Part shown: positions 13,760 to 20,601 of the stretch, in pieces | How positions within the stretch are numbered: the first letter of the stretch is position 1 | Layout of the letters: every line of letters starts with the position of its first letter | Source: an uncultured Clostridia bacterium | Lineage (GTDB): Bacteria; Bacillota; Clostridia; Lachnospirales; Lachnospiraceae | Length of the DNA: 30,599 bases | Direction: 5' to 3' | Assembly (NCBI GenBank): GCA_946405675.1 | Contig: CAMJIC010000003.1 | Coordinates: forward strand, 1-30,599 | Made by a program: the position numbers and the translations under genes | Notes under the pieces: model-generated | The model's input: the letters and a program-made list of their open reading frames with translations, nothing else | The model's database searches: none | Told to the model about the DNA's origin: nothing

Positions 13760-15057
13760 GAAAAGCAGTCAGCGTGATTTCCGCCATGCTGCTGATTCTG
13801 ATTATGGCAGTTCTTATATCATGGCAGGTGCGTGCATCGCAGGAAAATGACCGGGAAAGAGTTGATATGAGCAGGCTGAAGCTTATGATCGGGGAAAATG
13901 AGGTTCCGGTTGTCTGGGAGGAAAATGAGAGTACTGCAGCATTGTTTGAGAAGGCTGAGGATCATTCTGTCACAGTTGATATGTCCATGTACGGCGGGTT
14001 TGAGCAGGTAGGACCTCTTGGATTCGACCTCCCTGCAAATGATGAGCAGACGACCACATCGCCGGGTGACATTGTATTGTATTCAGGAAACCAGATCGTT
14101 GTTTTCTATGGATCAAATTCATGGGCATATACGAGGCTTGGCCGGGTTGACCTTGATCCTCAGGCTATGACGGATCTTCTTGGAGGAGGCGATGTAACAT
14201 TGGATATTTCCGTTTTGGGTGATGCGGATACACAGACGTATGCGGTGGAAGACGTTGTCCTCAACAGTGGCTATTCCATGCCGGTAATCGGCCTTGGGAC
14301 ATGGACGCTTTCCGATGACGAAGCAGGTGAATCCGTGTACCAGGCTCTGAAAACAGGAATGCGCCTGATTGATACCGCGCGGTATTATCAATGCGAAAAG
14401 GGCGTTGGGGAAGGATTGCAGCGGGCAATTGACGAGGGGATTGTGTCGCGGGAAGAAGTATTCATCACCAGCAAAATCATGCCCTCTGATTATGACAGGG
14501 CTGCGCAGGGGATCGAGGATTCCCTGGCGGATCTTGGCGTCTCATATATTGATCTGATGCTGATCCATCAGCCGGGAAGCAGCGATGAGGAAGTATACAG
14601 GGCGATGGAGGAAGCTGTCCGTGAGGGAAAAGTACGGTCGATCGGGATCTCGAATTACTATACGCCTGAGGCGGTAGACGAGGTTCTGTCATACGCTGAG
14701 ATCCTTCCGGCCGTCATCCAGAATGAGAACCATCTCTATTATCAGAACAGGGAGCTTCAGGAATATGTGAAGCCATACGGGATCGTCATCGAGTCATGGT
14801 ACCCGTTTGGAGGCAGGGGGCATACGCAGGATCATTTCGGAAACGAGACTGTGATGGAGATCGCCGGTGCGCATCAGAAAACACCCGCGCAGGTGATCCT
14901 GAGATGGCAGGTTCAGAGTGGATATATCGCGATTCCTGGCTCATCCAATCCGGAACACATTGCAGAAAACTTCAACATATTTGATTTTGAACTGTCCGGA
15001 GAAGAAATGGACCGCCTTGATGGCCTGAACCGCTCTGAGAGATACGAAAACTGGTAA
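13756..15057 (+). CDS. Exported cyclophilin-like / aldo-keto reductase fusion
   Basis: A 433-residue two-domain protein. Residues 5-23 form a signal anchor (VSVISAMLLILIMAVLISW). Residues 40-150 are a cyclophilin-like fold (LKLMIGENEVPVVWEE, GPLGFDLPANDEQ, GDIVLYSGNQIVVFYGSNSW, YTRLGRV). Residues 163-433 are an aldo/keto reductase of the prostaglandin-F-synthase/2,5-diketogluconate reductase type with a complete tetrad: Asp206, Tyr211, Lys240 and His271. AKRs use NADPH, which is not expected outside the membrane, so either the anchor leaves the enzyme inside or another reductant is used. It is translationally coupled to the hydrolase upstream and followed after 34 bases by another cyclophilin-like protein. 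Confidence 0.87.
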   Translation: MRKAVSVISAMLLILIMAVLISWQVRASQENDRERVDMSRLKLMIGENEVPVVWEENESTAALFEKAEDHSVTVDMSMYGGFEQVGPLGFDLPANDEQTTTSPGDIVLYSGNQIVVFYGSNSWAYTRLGRVDLDPQAMTDLLGGGDVTLDISVLGDADTQTYAVEDVVLNSGYSMPVIGLGTWTLSDDEAGESVYQALKTGMRLIDTARYYQCEKGVGEGLQRAIDEGIVSREEVFITSKIMPSDYDRAAQGIEDSLADLGVSYIDLMLIHQPGSSDEEVYRAMEEAVREGKVRSIGISNYYTPEAVDEVLSYAEILPAVIQNENHLYYQNRELQEYVKPYGIVIESWYPFGGRGHTQDHFGNETVMEIAGAHQKTPAQVILRWQVQSGYIAIPGSSNPEHIAENFNIFDFELSGEEMDRLDGLNRSERYENW

Positions 15058-15091
15058 TCCATGCACTGCGGAAAGGATCAGGAGGAGAGAC

Positions 15092-15727
15092 ATGACAGGA
15101 AAGCACCGGAACATAGGGCGAATGATGATGGTCATGGCGCTGCTGTGCCTGGCTATGGCGATTCATGTGCCTGCGTCTGTAAAGTCAATTATGCTTTCTG
15201 CCGGACAGAAAAAACAGCTTTCTGTGAATAACAGCTGGAAGAATGTAAAGTGGAAAAGCAGCAGGCCGGAGATAGTTACTGTATCCGCAAAGGGTGAGGC
15301 CAGGGCGCGGAAACCCGGAAAAGCAGTAGTGACAGCAAAAAACGGAAAGAAGGTCAGGAGATTTATGGTCACGGTGAAAGAATCAAATCAGATCAGTGTT
15401 GTGATAAACGGCAAATCCTTTACAGCCCGGTTGGAAAGCGGTGAGACTGCGGAAGCATTCAAGAGGCTTCTGCCGATGACAATTCAGATGGAGGAACTGA
15501 ACGGAAATGAGAAATATCATTACATGGGCAAAGAACTTCCATCGAAGGCAGAACGTCCGGGAACCATTAGGGAAGGCGACCTGATGCTGTATGGGAATGA
15601 CTGCCTTGTCCTGTTCTATGAAACATTCAGAAGCGGATACAGCTATACAAGGATCGGTCATATAGTGGATCCGTCAGGCCTTAAGGAAGCAGCAGGAAAT
15701 GGACGGGTAACAATTTCCTTCCAATGA
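15092..15727 (+). CDS. Exported Ig-like (Big_2) / cyclophilin-like protein
   Basis: A 211-residue secreted protein. Residues 1-30 are a signal sequence (RNIGRMMMVMALLCLAMAIH). Residues 35-95 match a bacterial Ig-like Big_2 domain (MLSAGQKKQLSVNN, WKSSRPEIVTVSAKGEARAR, KPGKAVVTAKNGKKV). Residues 100-211 are a cyclophilin-like domain (ISVVINGKSFTARLESGETA, ELNGNEKYHYMGKELP, GDLMLYGNDCLVLFYETFRS, YSYTRIGHI), the same family as the N-terminal half of the preceding AKR fusion. The biochemical role of this family is not established. AGGAGGAGAG precedes the start. Its TGA stop is the first triplet of a 77-bp repeat. Confidence 0.85.
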   Translation: MTGKHRNIGRMMMVMALLCLAMAIHVPASVKSIMLSAGQKKQLSVNNSWKNVKWKSSRPEIVTVSAKGEARARKPGKAVVTAKNGKKVRRFMVTVKESNQISVVINGKSFTARLESGETAEAFKRLLPMTIQMEELNGNEKYHYMGKELPSKAERPGTIREGDLMLYGNDCLVLFYETFRSGYSYTRIGHIVDPSGLKEAAGNGRVTISFQ

Positions 15728-15801
15728 GGAGCGCCCATTCGCGAAGCGAATCTGAATGGCGCAACGACGTGCCGCCGGGCAAAGCGAAGGGGCGATACCG
15801 C
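15725..15801 (+). repeat. 77-bp palindromic repeat, copy 3
   Basis: This copy again begins at the stop codon of the upstream gene with TGAGGAGCGCC and keeps the hairpin ATTCGC-GAA-GCGAAT. The second half has drifted (GCCGGGCAAAGCGAAGGGG). The following bases read TGACAG rather than TGAGGAG. It lies 8.5 kb from the tandem pair but in the same kind of position. Confidence 0.8.
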
Positions 15802-15863
15802 TGACAGATATACAAAACACATAATCATCGTATTTCATCTTTTCATTATTTCATCTCAAATAC

Positions 15864-15905
15864 AAACAGCCTGAGCGAAACATGGTCGTTCAGGCTGTTT
15901 TGTCT
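15864..15905 (+). terminator. Strong Rho-independent terminator
   Basis: AAACAGCCTGAGCGA (15864-15878) pairs with TCGTTCAGGCTGTTT (15886-15900) over 15 bp with one G-T pair and a 7-nt loop, followed by TGTCT and preceded by A-rich sequence. It ends the hydrolase/AKR/cyclophilin-like operon before the TetR promoter. Confidence 0.85.
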
Positions 15906-15932
15906 GGCGCCCATGGTCTGATCGACAAAATG

Positions 15933-15947
15933 TTGACATTGTGTCAG
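15933..15947. promoter_or_regulatory. TetR operator candidate 1
   Basis: TTGAC-N5-GTCAG forms a palindrome (TGACA-TTG-TGTCA) that covers the -35 hexamer. The same half-sites recur 33 bases downstream, so the pair looks like an autoregulatory operator for the TetR protein encoded next to it. Confidence 0.6.
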
Positions 15948-15961
15948 GAATGCGCTATATT
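15933..15961 (+). promoter_or_regulatory. Sigma-70 promoter of the TetR gene
   Basis: A consensus -35 TTGACA (15933-15938) and a near-consensus -10 TATATT (15956-15961) are separated by exactly 17 bases. Transcription would start near 15968, about 35 bases before the TetR start codon. Confidence 0.8.
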
Positions 15962-15965
15962 TATA

Positions 15966-15980
15966 TTGACACGAAGTCAA
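15966..15980. promoter_or_regulatory. TetR operator candidate 2
   Basis: TTGAC-N5-GTCAA is a perfect palindrome just after the -10, over the predicted transcription start. Centre-to-centre distance to candidate 1 is 33 bases, about three helical turns, which would put both on the same DNA face. Confidence 0.6.
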
Positions 15981-16002
15981 AACTCAGAATGGAGGAAATG
16001 GC

Positions 16003-16626
16003 ATGCCGAAAGGATCACCGGAACGGACTGCCGCGAGGAAGGAAGAGATTATTCATGCATGTGAGCAGCTCTATCAGACAATGAGTTTTCGTGAAATCAC
16101 GCTGAAAGAGATCGGCAATGCAACTTCCTTTTCAAGGCCATCTATTTACAATTATTTTCAGACGAAGGAAGAGATCTTCCTTGCCCTCTTTGAGAGGGAA
16201 TATGACCGCTGGAGTGAGGAGCTGTCCTGCATATTGAACGAGAATGCGTCTTTGTCGAAGGAGCAGCTGGCAGACCGGATCGCGAAATCCCTGGAGGATC
16301 GCAGGCAGTTATTAAAGCTCCTTTCCATGAATAATTATGATATGGAAGCAAACAGCCGGCAGGAGCTTCTGGCTTCCTTCAAAAAGTCTTATGGACGGTC
16401 CATGCAGCTGATGTGCATGCTTCTGGAAAAGTTCTGCCCGGAAAAGAGCGTTGCGGATATACAGAGTTTCATCTATGGATTTTATCCATTTATGTTTGGG
16501 ATCTATCCGTATACGGAGGTTACGGAAAAACAGAAGATGGCCATGGAAGAAGCAGGAATCAACTATGTGTATCAAACGGTTTACGAGCTTACTTACAGCT
16601 GCCTGATCCGGCTGTTGGGGGCATAA
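16003..16626 (+). CDS. TetR/AcrR family transcriptional regulator
   Basis: A 207-residue TetR repressor. The N-terminal DNA-binding region is clear: RKEEIIHACEQLYQTMSFRE, then ITLKEIGNATSFSRPSIYNY and FQTKEEIFLALFE. The C-terminal ligand domain is the type seen in Clostridial regulators (IQSFIYGFYPFMFGIYPYTE). GGAGGAAATGGC precedes the ATG. It lies upstream of, and on the same strand as, an AKR/flavodoxin/DUF4405 gene set and probably regulates both itself and that set. The ligand is unknown. Confidence 0.9.
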   Translation: MPKGSPERTAARKEEIIHACEQLYQTMSFREITLKEIGNATSFSRPSIYNYFQTKEEIFLALFEREYDRWSEELSCILNENASLSKEQLADRIAKSLEDRRQLLKLLSMNNYDMEANSRQELLASFKKSYGRSMQLMCMLLEKFCPEKSVADIQSFIYGFYPFMFGIYPYTEVTEKQKMAMEEAGINYVYQTVYELTYSCLIRLLGA

Positions 16627-16781
16627 GAAACCGTAATTGTTCAGAATTCCCTATATGCGGAACACAGGCAGATCAATCGTGTGGATGAGGCCAGATCTGC
16701 TGCTGGCTGGAAGAGGAGCTGTAACAAAAGGGGAAGGATGTCATTAGAAAAAGCAGCGTGGCTGCTGAATCAGGAGGAAGC

Positions 16782-17825
16782 ATGAAATACACGAAGCTTG
16801 GAAATTCAGAGCTGAACGTATCACGGATCTGCATGGGCTGCATGGGATTCGGTGATCCCGGAAGAGGGCAGCACAGCTGGACCGTTGACGAGGAACATAC
16901 CAGGGAGATCATCCGGCGCGGGCTGGAGCTTGGCGTTAATTTTTATGATACAGCCATCGCATACCAGAGCGGTACGAGTGAGCAGTATGTAGGGCGGGCG
17001 CTGCGTGACTTTGCAACGCGGGAGGATGTAGTGGTTGCCACCAAGTTCCTTCCAAGGACGCAGGAGGAGATCGAGGACGGCATTACCGGACAGCAGCATA
17101 TTGAAAACATGATCAATACCAGCCTTCAAAACCTTGGTATGGATTACGTGGATCTTTATATCTATCACATGTGGGACTGGCAGACACCGGTTTATGACAT
17201 CATGGACGGGCTGAACCGGATTGTAAAAGAGGGAAAAGCGCGATACATCGGTATCTCCAATTGCTTTGCCTGGCAGATCGCCAAGGCGAATGCCCTGGCG
17301 GAAAAGGAAGGCTTTGCAAAGTTTGTTTCGATCCAGGGTCATTACAACCTGATTTTCCGTGAGGAAGAGAGGGAAATGGTTCCGTATTGCAAAGAGGAGA
17401 ACATTGCGCTCACCCCGTACAGTGCACTGGCAAGCGGAAGGCTGTCCAGGGTGCCCGGGGATGGAGAAACAAAGCGGGCAAGGGAGGATGCGTACGCGAA
17501 GTTCAAGTATGACAGTACGGCGAAGCAGGATAATGTGATCATTGCCCGCGTTGCAGAGCTTGCTAAAAAGCATGACGTGACCATGACAGAGGTATCACTT
17601 GCCTGGCTGCTTACAAAGGTAACATCTCCGGTAGTCGGGGCAACGAAGCTGAGCCATATCGAAGGCGCTGCAAAGGCAGTGGATCTGATTCTGACTCCTG
17701 AAGAGATTCTCTTCCTTGAGGAGCCTTATGTCCCGCATCCATTGGCAGGGGTTATGGCACAGAATAAACCGGCAAATACGAAAGAAAAACATGTTTGGTC
17801 AACTGGTGACCAGAAGATCAGATGA
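16782..17825 (+). CDS. Aldo/keto reductase
   Basis: A 347-residue cytoplasmic aldo/keto reductase of the YajO/Tas-like group. All four catalytic residues are present: Asp56 and Tyr61 (YDTAIAYQSG), Lys88 (ATKFLP) and His129 (YIYHMWDW). The C-terminal SPVVGATKLSHIEGA segment is the usual NADPH phosphate-binding region. It would reduce an aldehyde or ketone with NADPH; the substrate is unknown. AGGAGGAAGC fixes the ATG at 16782. It is followed after only 15 bases by an exported flavodoxin, so both are one operon. Confidence 0.9.
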   Translation: MKYTKLGNSELNVSRICMGCMGFGDPGRGQHSWTVDEEHTREIIRRGLELGVNFYDTAIAYQSGTSEQYVGRALRDFATREDVVVATKFLPRTQEEIEDGITGQQHIENMINTSLQNLGMDYVDLYIYHMWDWQTPVYDIMDGLNRIVKEGKARYIGISNCFAWQIAKANALAEKEGFAKFVSIQGHYNLIFREEEREMVPYCKEENIALTPYSALASGRLSRVPGDGETKRAREDAYAKFKYDSTAKQDNVIIARVAELAKKHDVTMTEVSLAWLLTKVTSPVVGATKLSHIEGAAKAVDLILTPEEILFLEEPYVPHPLAGVMAQNKPANTKEKHVWSTGDQKIR

Positions 17826-17840
17826 TGGTTGGAGGAGAAT

Positions 17841-18485
17841 ATGATGAAAAGGATATTGCCTGTCTTGATGATGTGTGTGCTGCTCACCGGCCAGACCGTG
17901 TGGGCGGATGAAAACGGAAAAGAACAATCAACGGAAGCAGGAAACGCTTCAATGAAAGCAGGAAATGTTTCAGCGGAAACGGAAATGGAATCCTCTGGGA
18001 AGGAGACCCTGGTTGTCTATTTTTCTGCAACCGGGACAACAAAGGGCGTAGCCGAGAAGATTGCGGCGGTCACGGATGCGGATCTCTACGAGATCCTGGC
18101 GGCAGAGGAATATACCCCGGCAGACCTGGACTGGAATGACTCAGACAGCCGGACGACACATGAGCAGAATGACCCGGATGTGCGTCCTGCGATCGGAAGC
18201 GAGGAGGTGCAGTTGGATGGGTACAGGACGATCTATATCGGTTATCCGATCTGGTGGGGTGAAGAACCGAGAATCCTGGACACTTTTGTGGAAAGCTGTG
18301 ATTTTGACGGCAGGACGGTGATCCCGTTCTGTACCTCCGGTGGAAGCGGAATTGGGCGGAGTGGAAAGAATCTGGAGGAGAATGCAGGAAGCGGAACATG
18401 GCTTGAGGGGGAACGTTTCAGCGGGAACGTATCTGAAGATGAGCTTGCGTCCTGGATCGAGGATCTGGAGCTTCCGGAAAAGTGA
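17841..18485 (+). CDS. Exported flavodoxin
   Basis: A 214-residue protein with a signal peptide (MMKRILPVLMMCVLLTGQTV, cleavage after VWA), an Asn/Ser/Thr/Glu-rich linker to about residue 55, and a flavodoxin domain. TLVVYFSATGTTKGVAEKIA is a canonical FMN phosphate loop (SATGTT) without the insertion seen in the other two flavodoxins here. IGYPIWWGEEPRILDTFVES and PFCTSGGSGIGRSG form the flavin-contact loops. GGAGGAG lies three bases before ATG 17841 and six before ATG 17844; either could be used. It is encoded between an AKR and a His-rich DUF4405 membrane protein, which might reduce it. Confidence 0.88.
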   Translation: MMKRILPVLMMCVLLTGQTVWADENGKEQSTEAGNASMKAGNVSAETEMESSGKETLVVYFSATGTTKGVAEKIAAVTDADLYEILAAEEYTPADLDWNDSDSRTTHEQNDPDVRPAIGSEEVQLDGYRTIYIGYPIWWGEEPRILDTFVESCDFDGRTVIPFCTSGGSGIGRSGKNLEENAGSGTWLEGERFSGNVSEDELASWIEDLELPEK

Positions 18486-18537
18486 TGTACATTGTTCAGT
18501 GCGGGACATAACCGTATGGTGAGGGAAGGACGGTATC

Positions 18538-19440
18538 ATGAGGAAATCAATCAAAAGGGCAGTTGACGGATGCATGACCGTCCTCCTTCTTTGCCTTATG
18601 GCATATCAGGTGACCGGTGAAATGGCACATGAATGGATTGGCATGGGTATGACAGCGCTTGTCATTGTACATCAGATCCTGAACAGGAGATGGTACGGTG
18701 CGGTCTTTAAGGGGAAGTATAGCCCGTACCGTATTGTTGCGACAATTCTCAACATCCTCCTGCTTCTTGCATTTGCGGTGACTGCATTCTGCGGGATGTC
18801 CATGAGCGGCTATGCCGTGCCTTTCCTCTACGGGATGGCGCCGGTTTCTTTTGTGCGCAGGATGCACCTGTCCATGTCACATTGGGCCTTTGTGCTGATG
18901 GGGCTTCACCTTGGAATGCATATTCCCGCTATGGCAGCAGGCATGAAGCTGAAAGCCAGGATGAAGATGGTCCTGACCGGGATCTTTACATGTACCGGAG
19001 GGATTGGCCTGTGGCTGTTTCTTCAAAATGGTAGGCCGGATTATCTGTTCTTCCGTGTCCCGTTTGCGTTTCTTGACTATGATAAGGCCGGCTGGCTGGT
19101 ATTTCTGGAAAATCTGCTGATGCTTTCTTTCTGGGCATTGGCCGGAACGCAGATGGCTCATATCCTCAGAAATGCCGCACAGAGATCACATGGAAAGAAG
19201 GATTCAAGGGCAAATCCGCTCCTCCCTGTTGTCGTCATCCTGATATCTGTCACCATCGGAACCGTGCTCACTCTTGTGTCCCGGATGTCCCAGACTTCAG
19301 ACAGCCAGCCGTCTTTTGGAAATGCAGGATGGTCTGCACCGCAGGCTGAAAATCCTCAAAAGGAAGATCATAGTGTTGATGGGGAGTCCGAACCGGAAAG
19401 GCTCTACAGGAATACTGGCGGATCATTTTACAACAAGTAG
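18538..19440 (+). CDS. DUF4405 membrane protein, cytochrome-b-like
   Basis: A 300-residue membrane protein with about seven hydrophobic segments. Residues 20-75 show the DUF4405 signature (MAYQVTGEMAHEWIGMGM, ALVIVHQILNRRWY, GKYSPYRIV). His45 in helix 2 and His110, His115, His124 and His128 in and before helix 4 are positioned like heme ligands of small b-type cytochromes; the family is thought to be related to these, but heme binding here is inference. The C-terminal tail is hydrophilic and Ser/Glu-rich. It follows the exported flavodoxin by 52 bases. A piece encoding residues 77-94 recurs at the right window edge. Confidence 0.83.
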   Translation: MRKSIKRAVDGCMTVLLLCLMAYQVTGEMAHEWIGMGMTALVIVHQILNRRWYGAVFKGKYSPYRIVATILNILLLLAFAVTAFCGMSMSGYAVPFLYGMAPVSFVRRMHLSMSHWAFVLMGLHLGMHIPAMAAGMKLKARMKMVLTGIFTCTGGIGLWLFLQNGRPDYLFFRVPFAFLDYDKAGWLVFLENLLMLSFWALAGTQMAHILRNAAQRSHGKKDSRANPLLPVVVILISVTIGTVLTLVSRMSQTSDSQPSFGNAGWSAPQAENPQKEDHSVDGESEPERLYRNTGGSFYNK

Positions 19441-19476
19441 AATCTTGCGAACATGAGCGGTATAATAAGGTGGAAT

Positions 19477-19662
19477 ATGAGGAAACTGATCCGAAAACTG
19501 GAAGAGCGTCTGCGATCATTGCAGAAGGAGATTCTTCACATTCGTTCGCAGTTCCCGTATACGATGAAAGCCTTTCTGGATGATGAGGAAGCGGTGGAAG
19601 AACGGCGCAGGGAGCTTCAGGAAAAGCTTCGGAACCTTTGTGAGGCCAATAAATCACTATGA
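19477..19662 (+). CDS. Small coiled-coil hypothetical protein
   Basis: A 61-residue charged, helical protein with heptad character (MRKLIRKLEERLRSLQKEIL, then EAVEERRRELQEKLRNLCEA). I do not recognise a family. ATG 19477 is preceded by AAGGTGG; an upstream ATG at 19453 lacks a ribosome binding site. It sits between the DUF4405 and SIMPL genes with gaps of 36 and 31 bases and is probably co-transcribed. Confidence 0.5.
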   Translation: MRKLIRKLEERLRSLQKEILHIRSQFPYTMKAFLDDEEAVEERRRELQEKLRNLCEANKSL

Positions 19663-19693
19663 TCATAAAGGTGATATTTGGAGGGAGAGAAAC

Positions 19694-20422
19694 ATGAAGA
19701 AGATTGGGATGATGGCTTTTGCGTTTTCTTTGATACTGTCGGCACCTGTCTTTGCGGATGATATGTCTTCATCTGTGACAGTGAAGGGAAGCGGGAGAGT
19801 TACCGTGACACCTGATTTGGGGACGATCTCTTTTGCTGTCACGGAAGAAGGGAAAAAGGCAGAAGAGGTTCAGGAGGCCATTACGGAAAAAGCGAATGCT
19901 GTGAAGGATGCATTGTCTGGAGCAGGACTTGAAGACGATCATTTCAAGACTGCCGGAATACAGTTGTATACCAACTATGATTACTCCTCAGACGTGGAAA
20001 AGATCGCTGGATACCGGGGCCAGATTTCCATGTCTGTCCAGGAGATAGATATCGATGAAGTTGGGAAGTATCTTCAGATTCTTTCAGACAGTGGAGTCAA
20101 CCAGATCGATGGCATTACGGTTTTTTACTCAGGGTATGATGATGCCTATGATGAGGCACTTGGGAAAGCAATGCTTCAGGCAAGACAGAAAGCAGAAACT
20201 CTTGCGAAAGCTGAGAATGCTGAGGTTACAGGCCGGTTCAGTGCAGAGGAAGGGTATCAGAATGATTCACTTCGAAGCAGGGAAAAGGCAGTCGAAGGCA
20301 ATATGGTGATGGCAGCAATGGAAGATTCCGGGGCGGGCAGTCTGGACTTTGCCGTGGGAACATCGGAGGTAGAAGCGATCGTGACAGTGTGCTATGAGAT
20401 TCAGACCGGTTCGGTCGAGTAA
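19694..20422 (+). CDS. SIMPL domain (DUF541) exported protein
   Basis: A 242-residue protein with a signal peptide (MKKIGMMAFAFSLILSAPVF, cleavage after VFA) and a full SIMPL/DUF541 domain: SSVTVKGSGRVTVTPDLGTI, then an amphipathic helix region, YRGQISMSVQEIDIDEVGKY and the final VEAIVTVCYEIQ strand. Bacterial relatives (for example BP26) form ring-like extracytoplasmic assemblies linked to stress; the activity is unknown. GGAGGGAGAG precedes the ATG. The frame is open further left only through the coiled-coil gene. Confidence 0.87.
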   Translation: MKKIGMMAFAFSLILSAPVFADDMSSSVTVKGSGRVTVTPDLGTISFAVTEEGKKAEEVQEAITEKANAVKDALSGAGLEDDHFKTAGIQLYTNYDYSSDVEKIAGYRGQISMSVQEIDIDEVGKYLQILSDSGVNQIDGITVFYSGYDDAYDEALGKAMLQARQKAETLAKAENAEVTGRFSAEEGYQNDSLRSREKAVEGNMVMAAMEDSGAGSLDFAVGTSEVEAIVTVCYEIQTGSVE

Positions 20423-20446
20423 CTGAGACCGAAGATCAAGGGTCAT

Positions 20447-20480
20447 AAGATCGGGAAAAGCCGCCCCGGTCTTGCCTTTA
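20447..20480 (+). terminator. Probable terminator after the SIMPL gene
   Basis: AAGATCGGG (20447-20455) pairs with CCCGGTCTT (20465-20473) with one T-G pair and a 9-nt loop, followed by GCCTTTATT. The T-tract is short, so the terminator is moderate. Confidence 0.55.
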
Positions 20481-20601
20481 TTGCATTTAATGATAATTAT
20501 TTCCGGGATTTCTTCTGTGCCTATTGGTTGATGACCTGAAAAAGAATGCTCCGGAAAAGCGGATTTCGGGAAGCTTCCGAAATTGGAAACGTCAGGAAAT
20601 G

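Noticed and set aside
16821..17573. 250-codon minus-strand ORF
   Set aside because: It is antisense to the aldo/keto reductase with its complete catalytic tetrad, and it arises from codon bias of the real gene.
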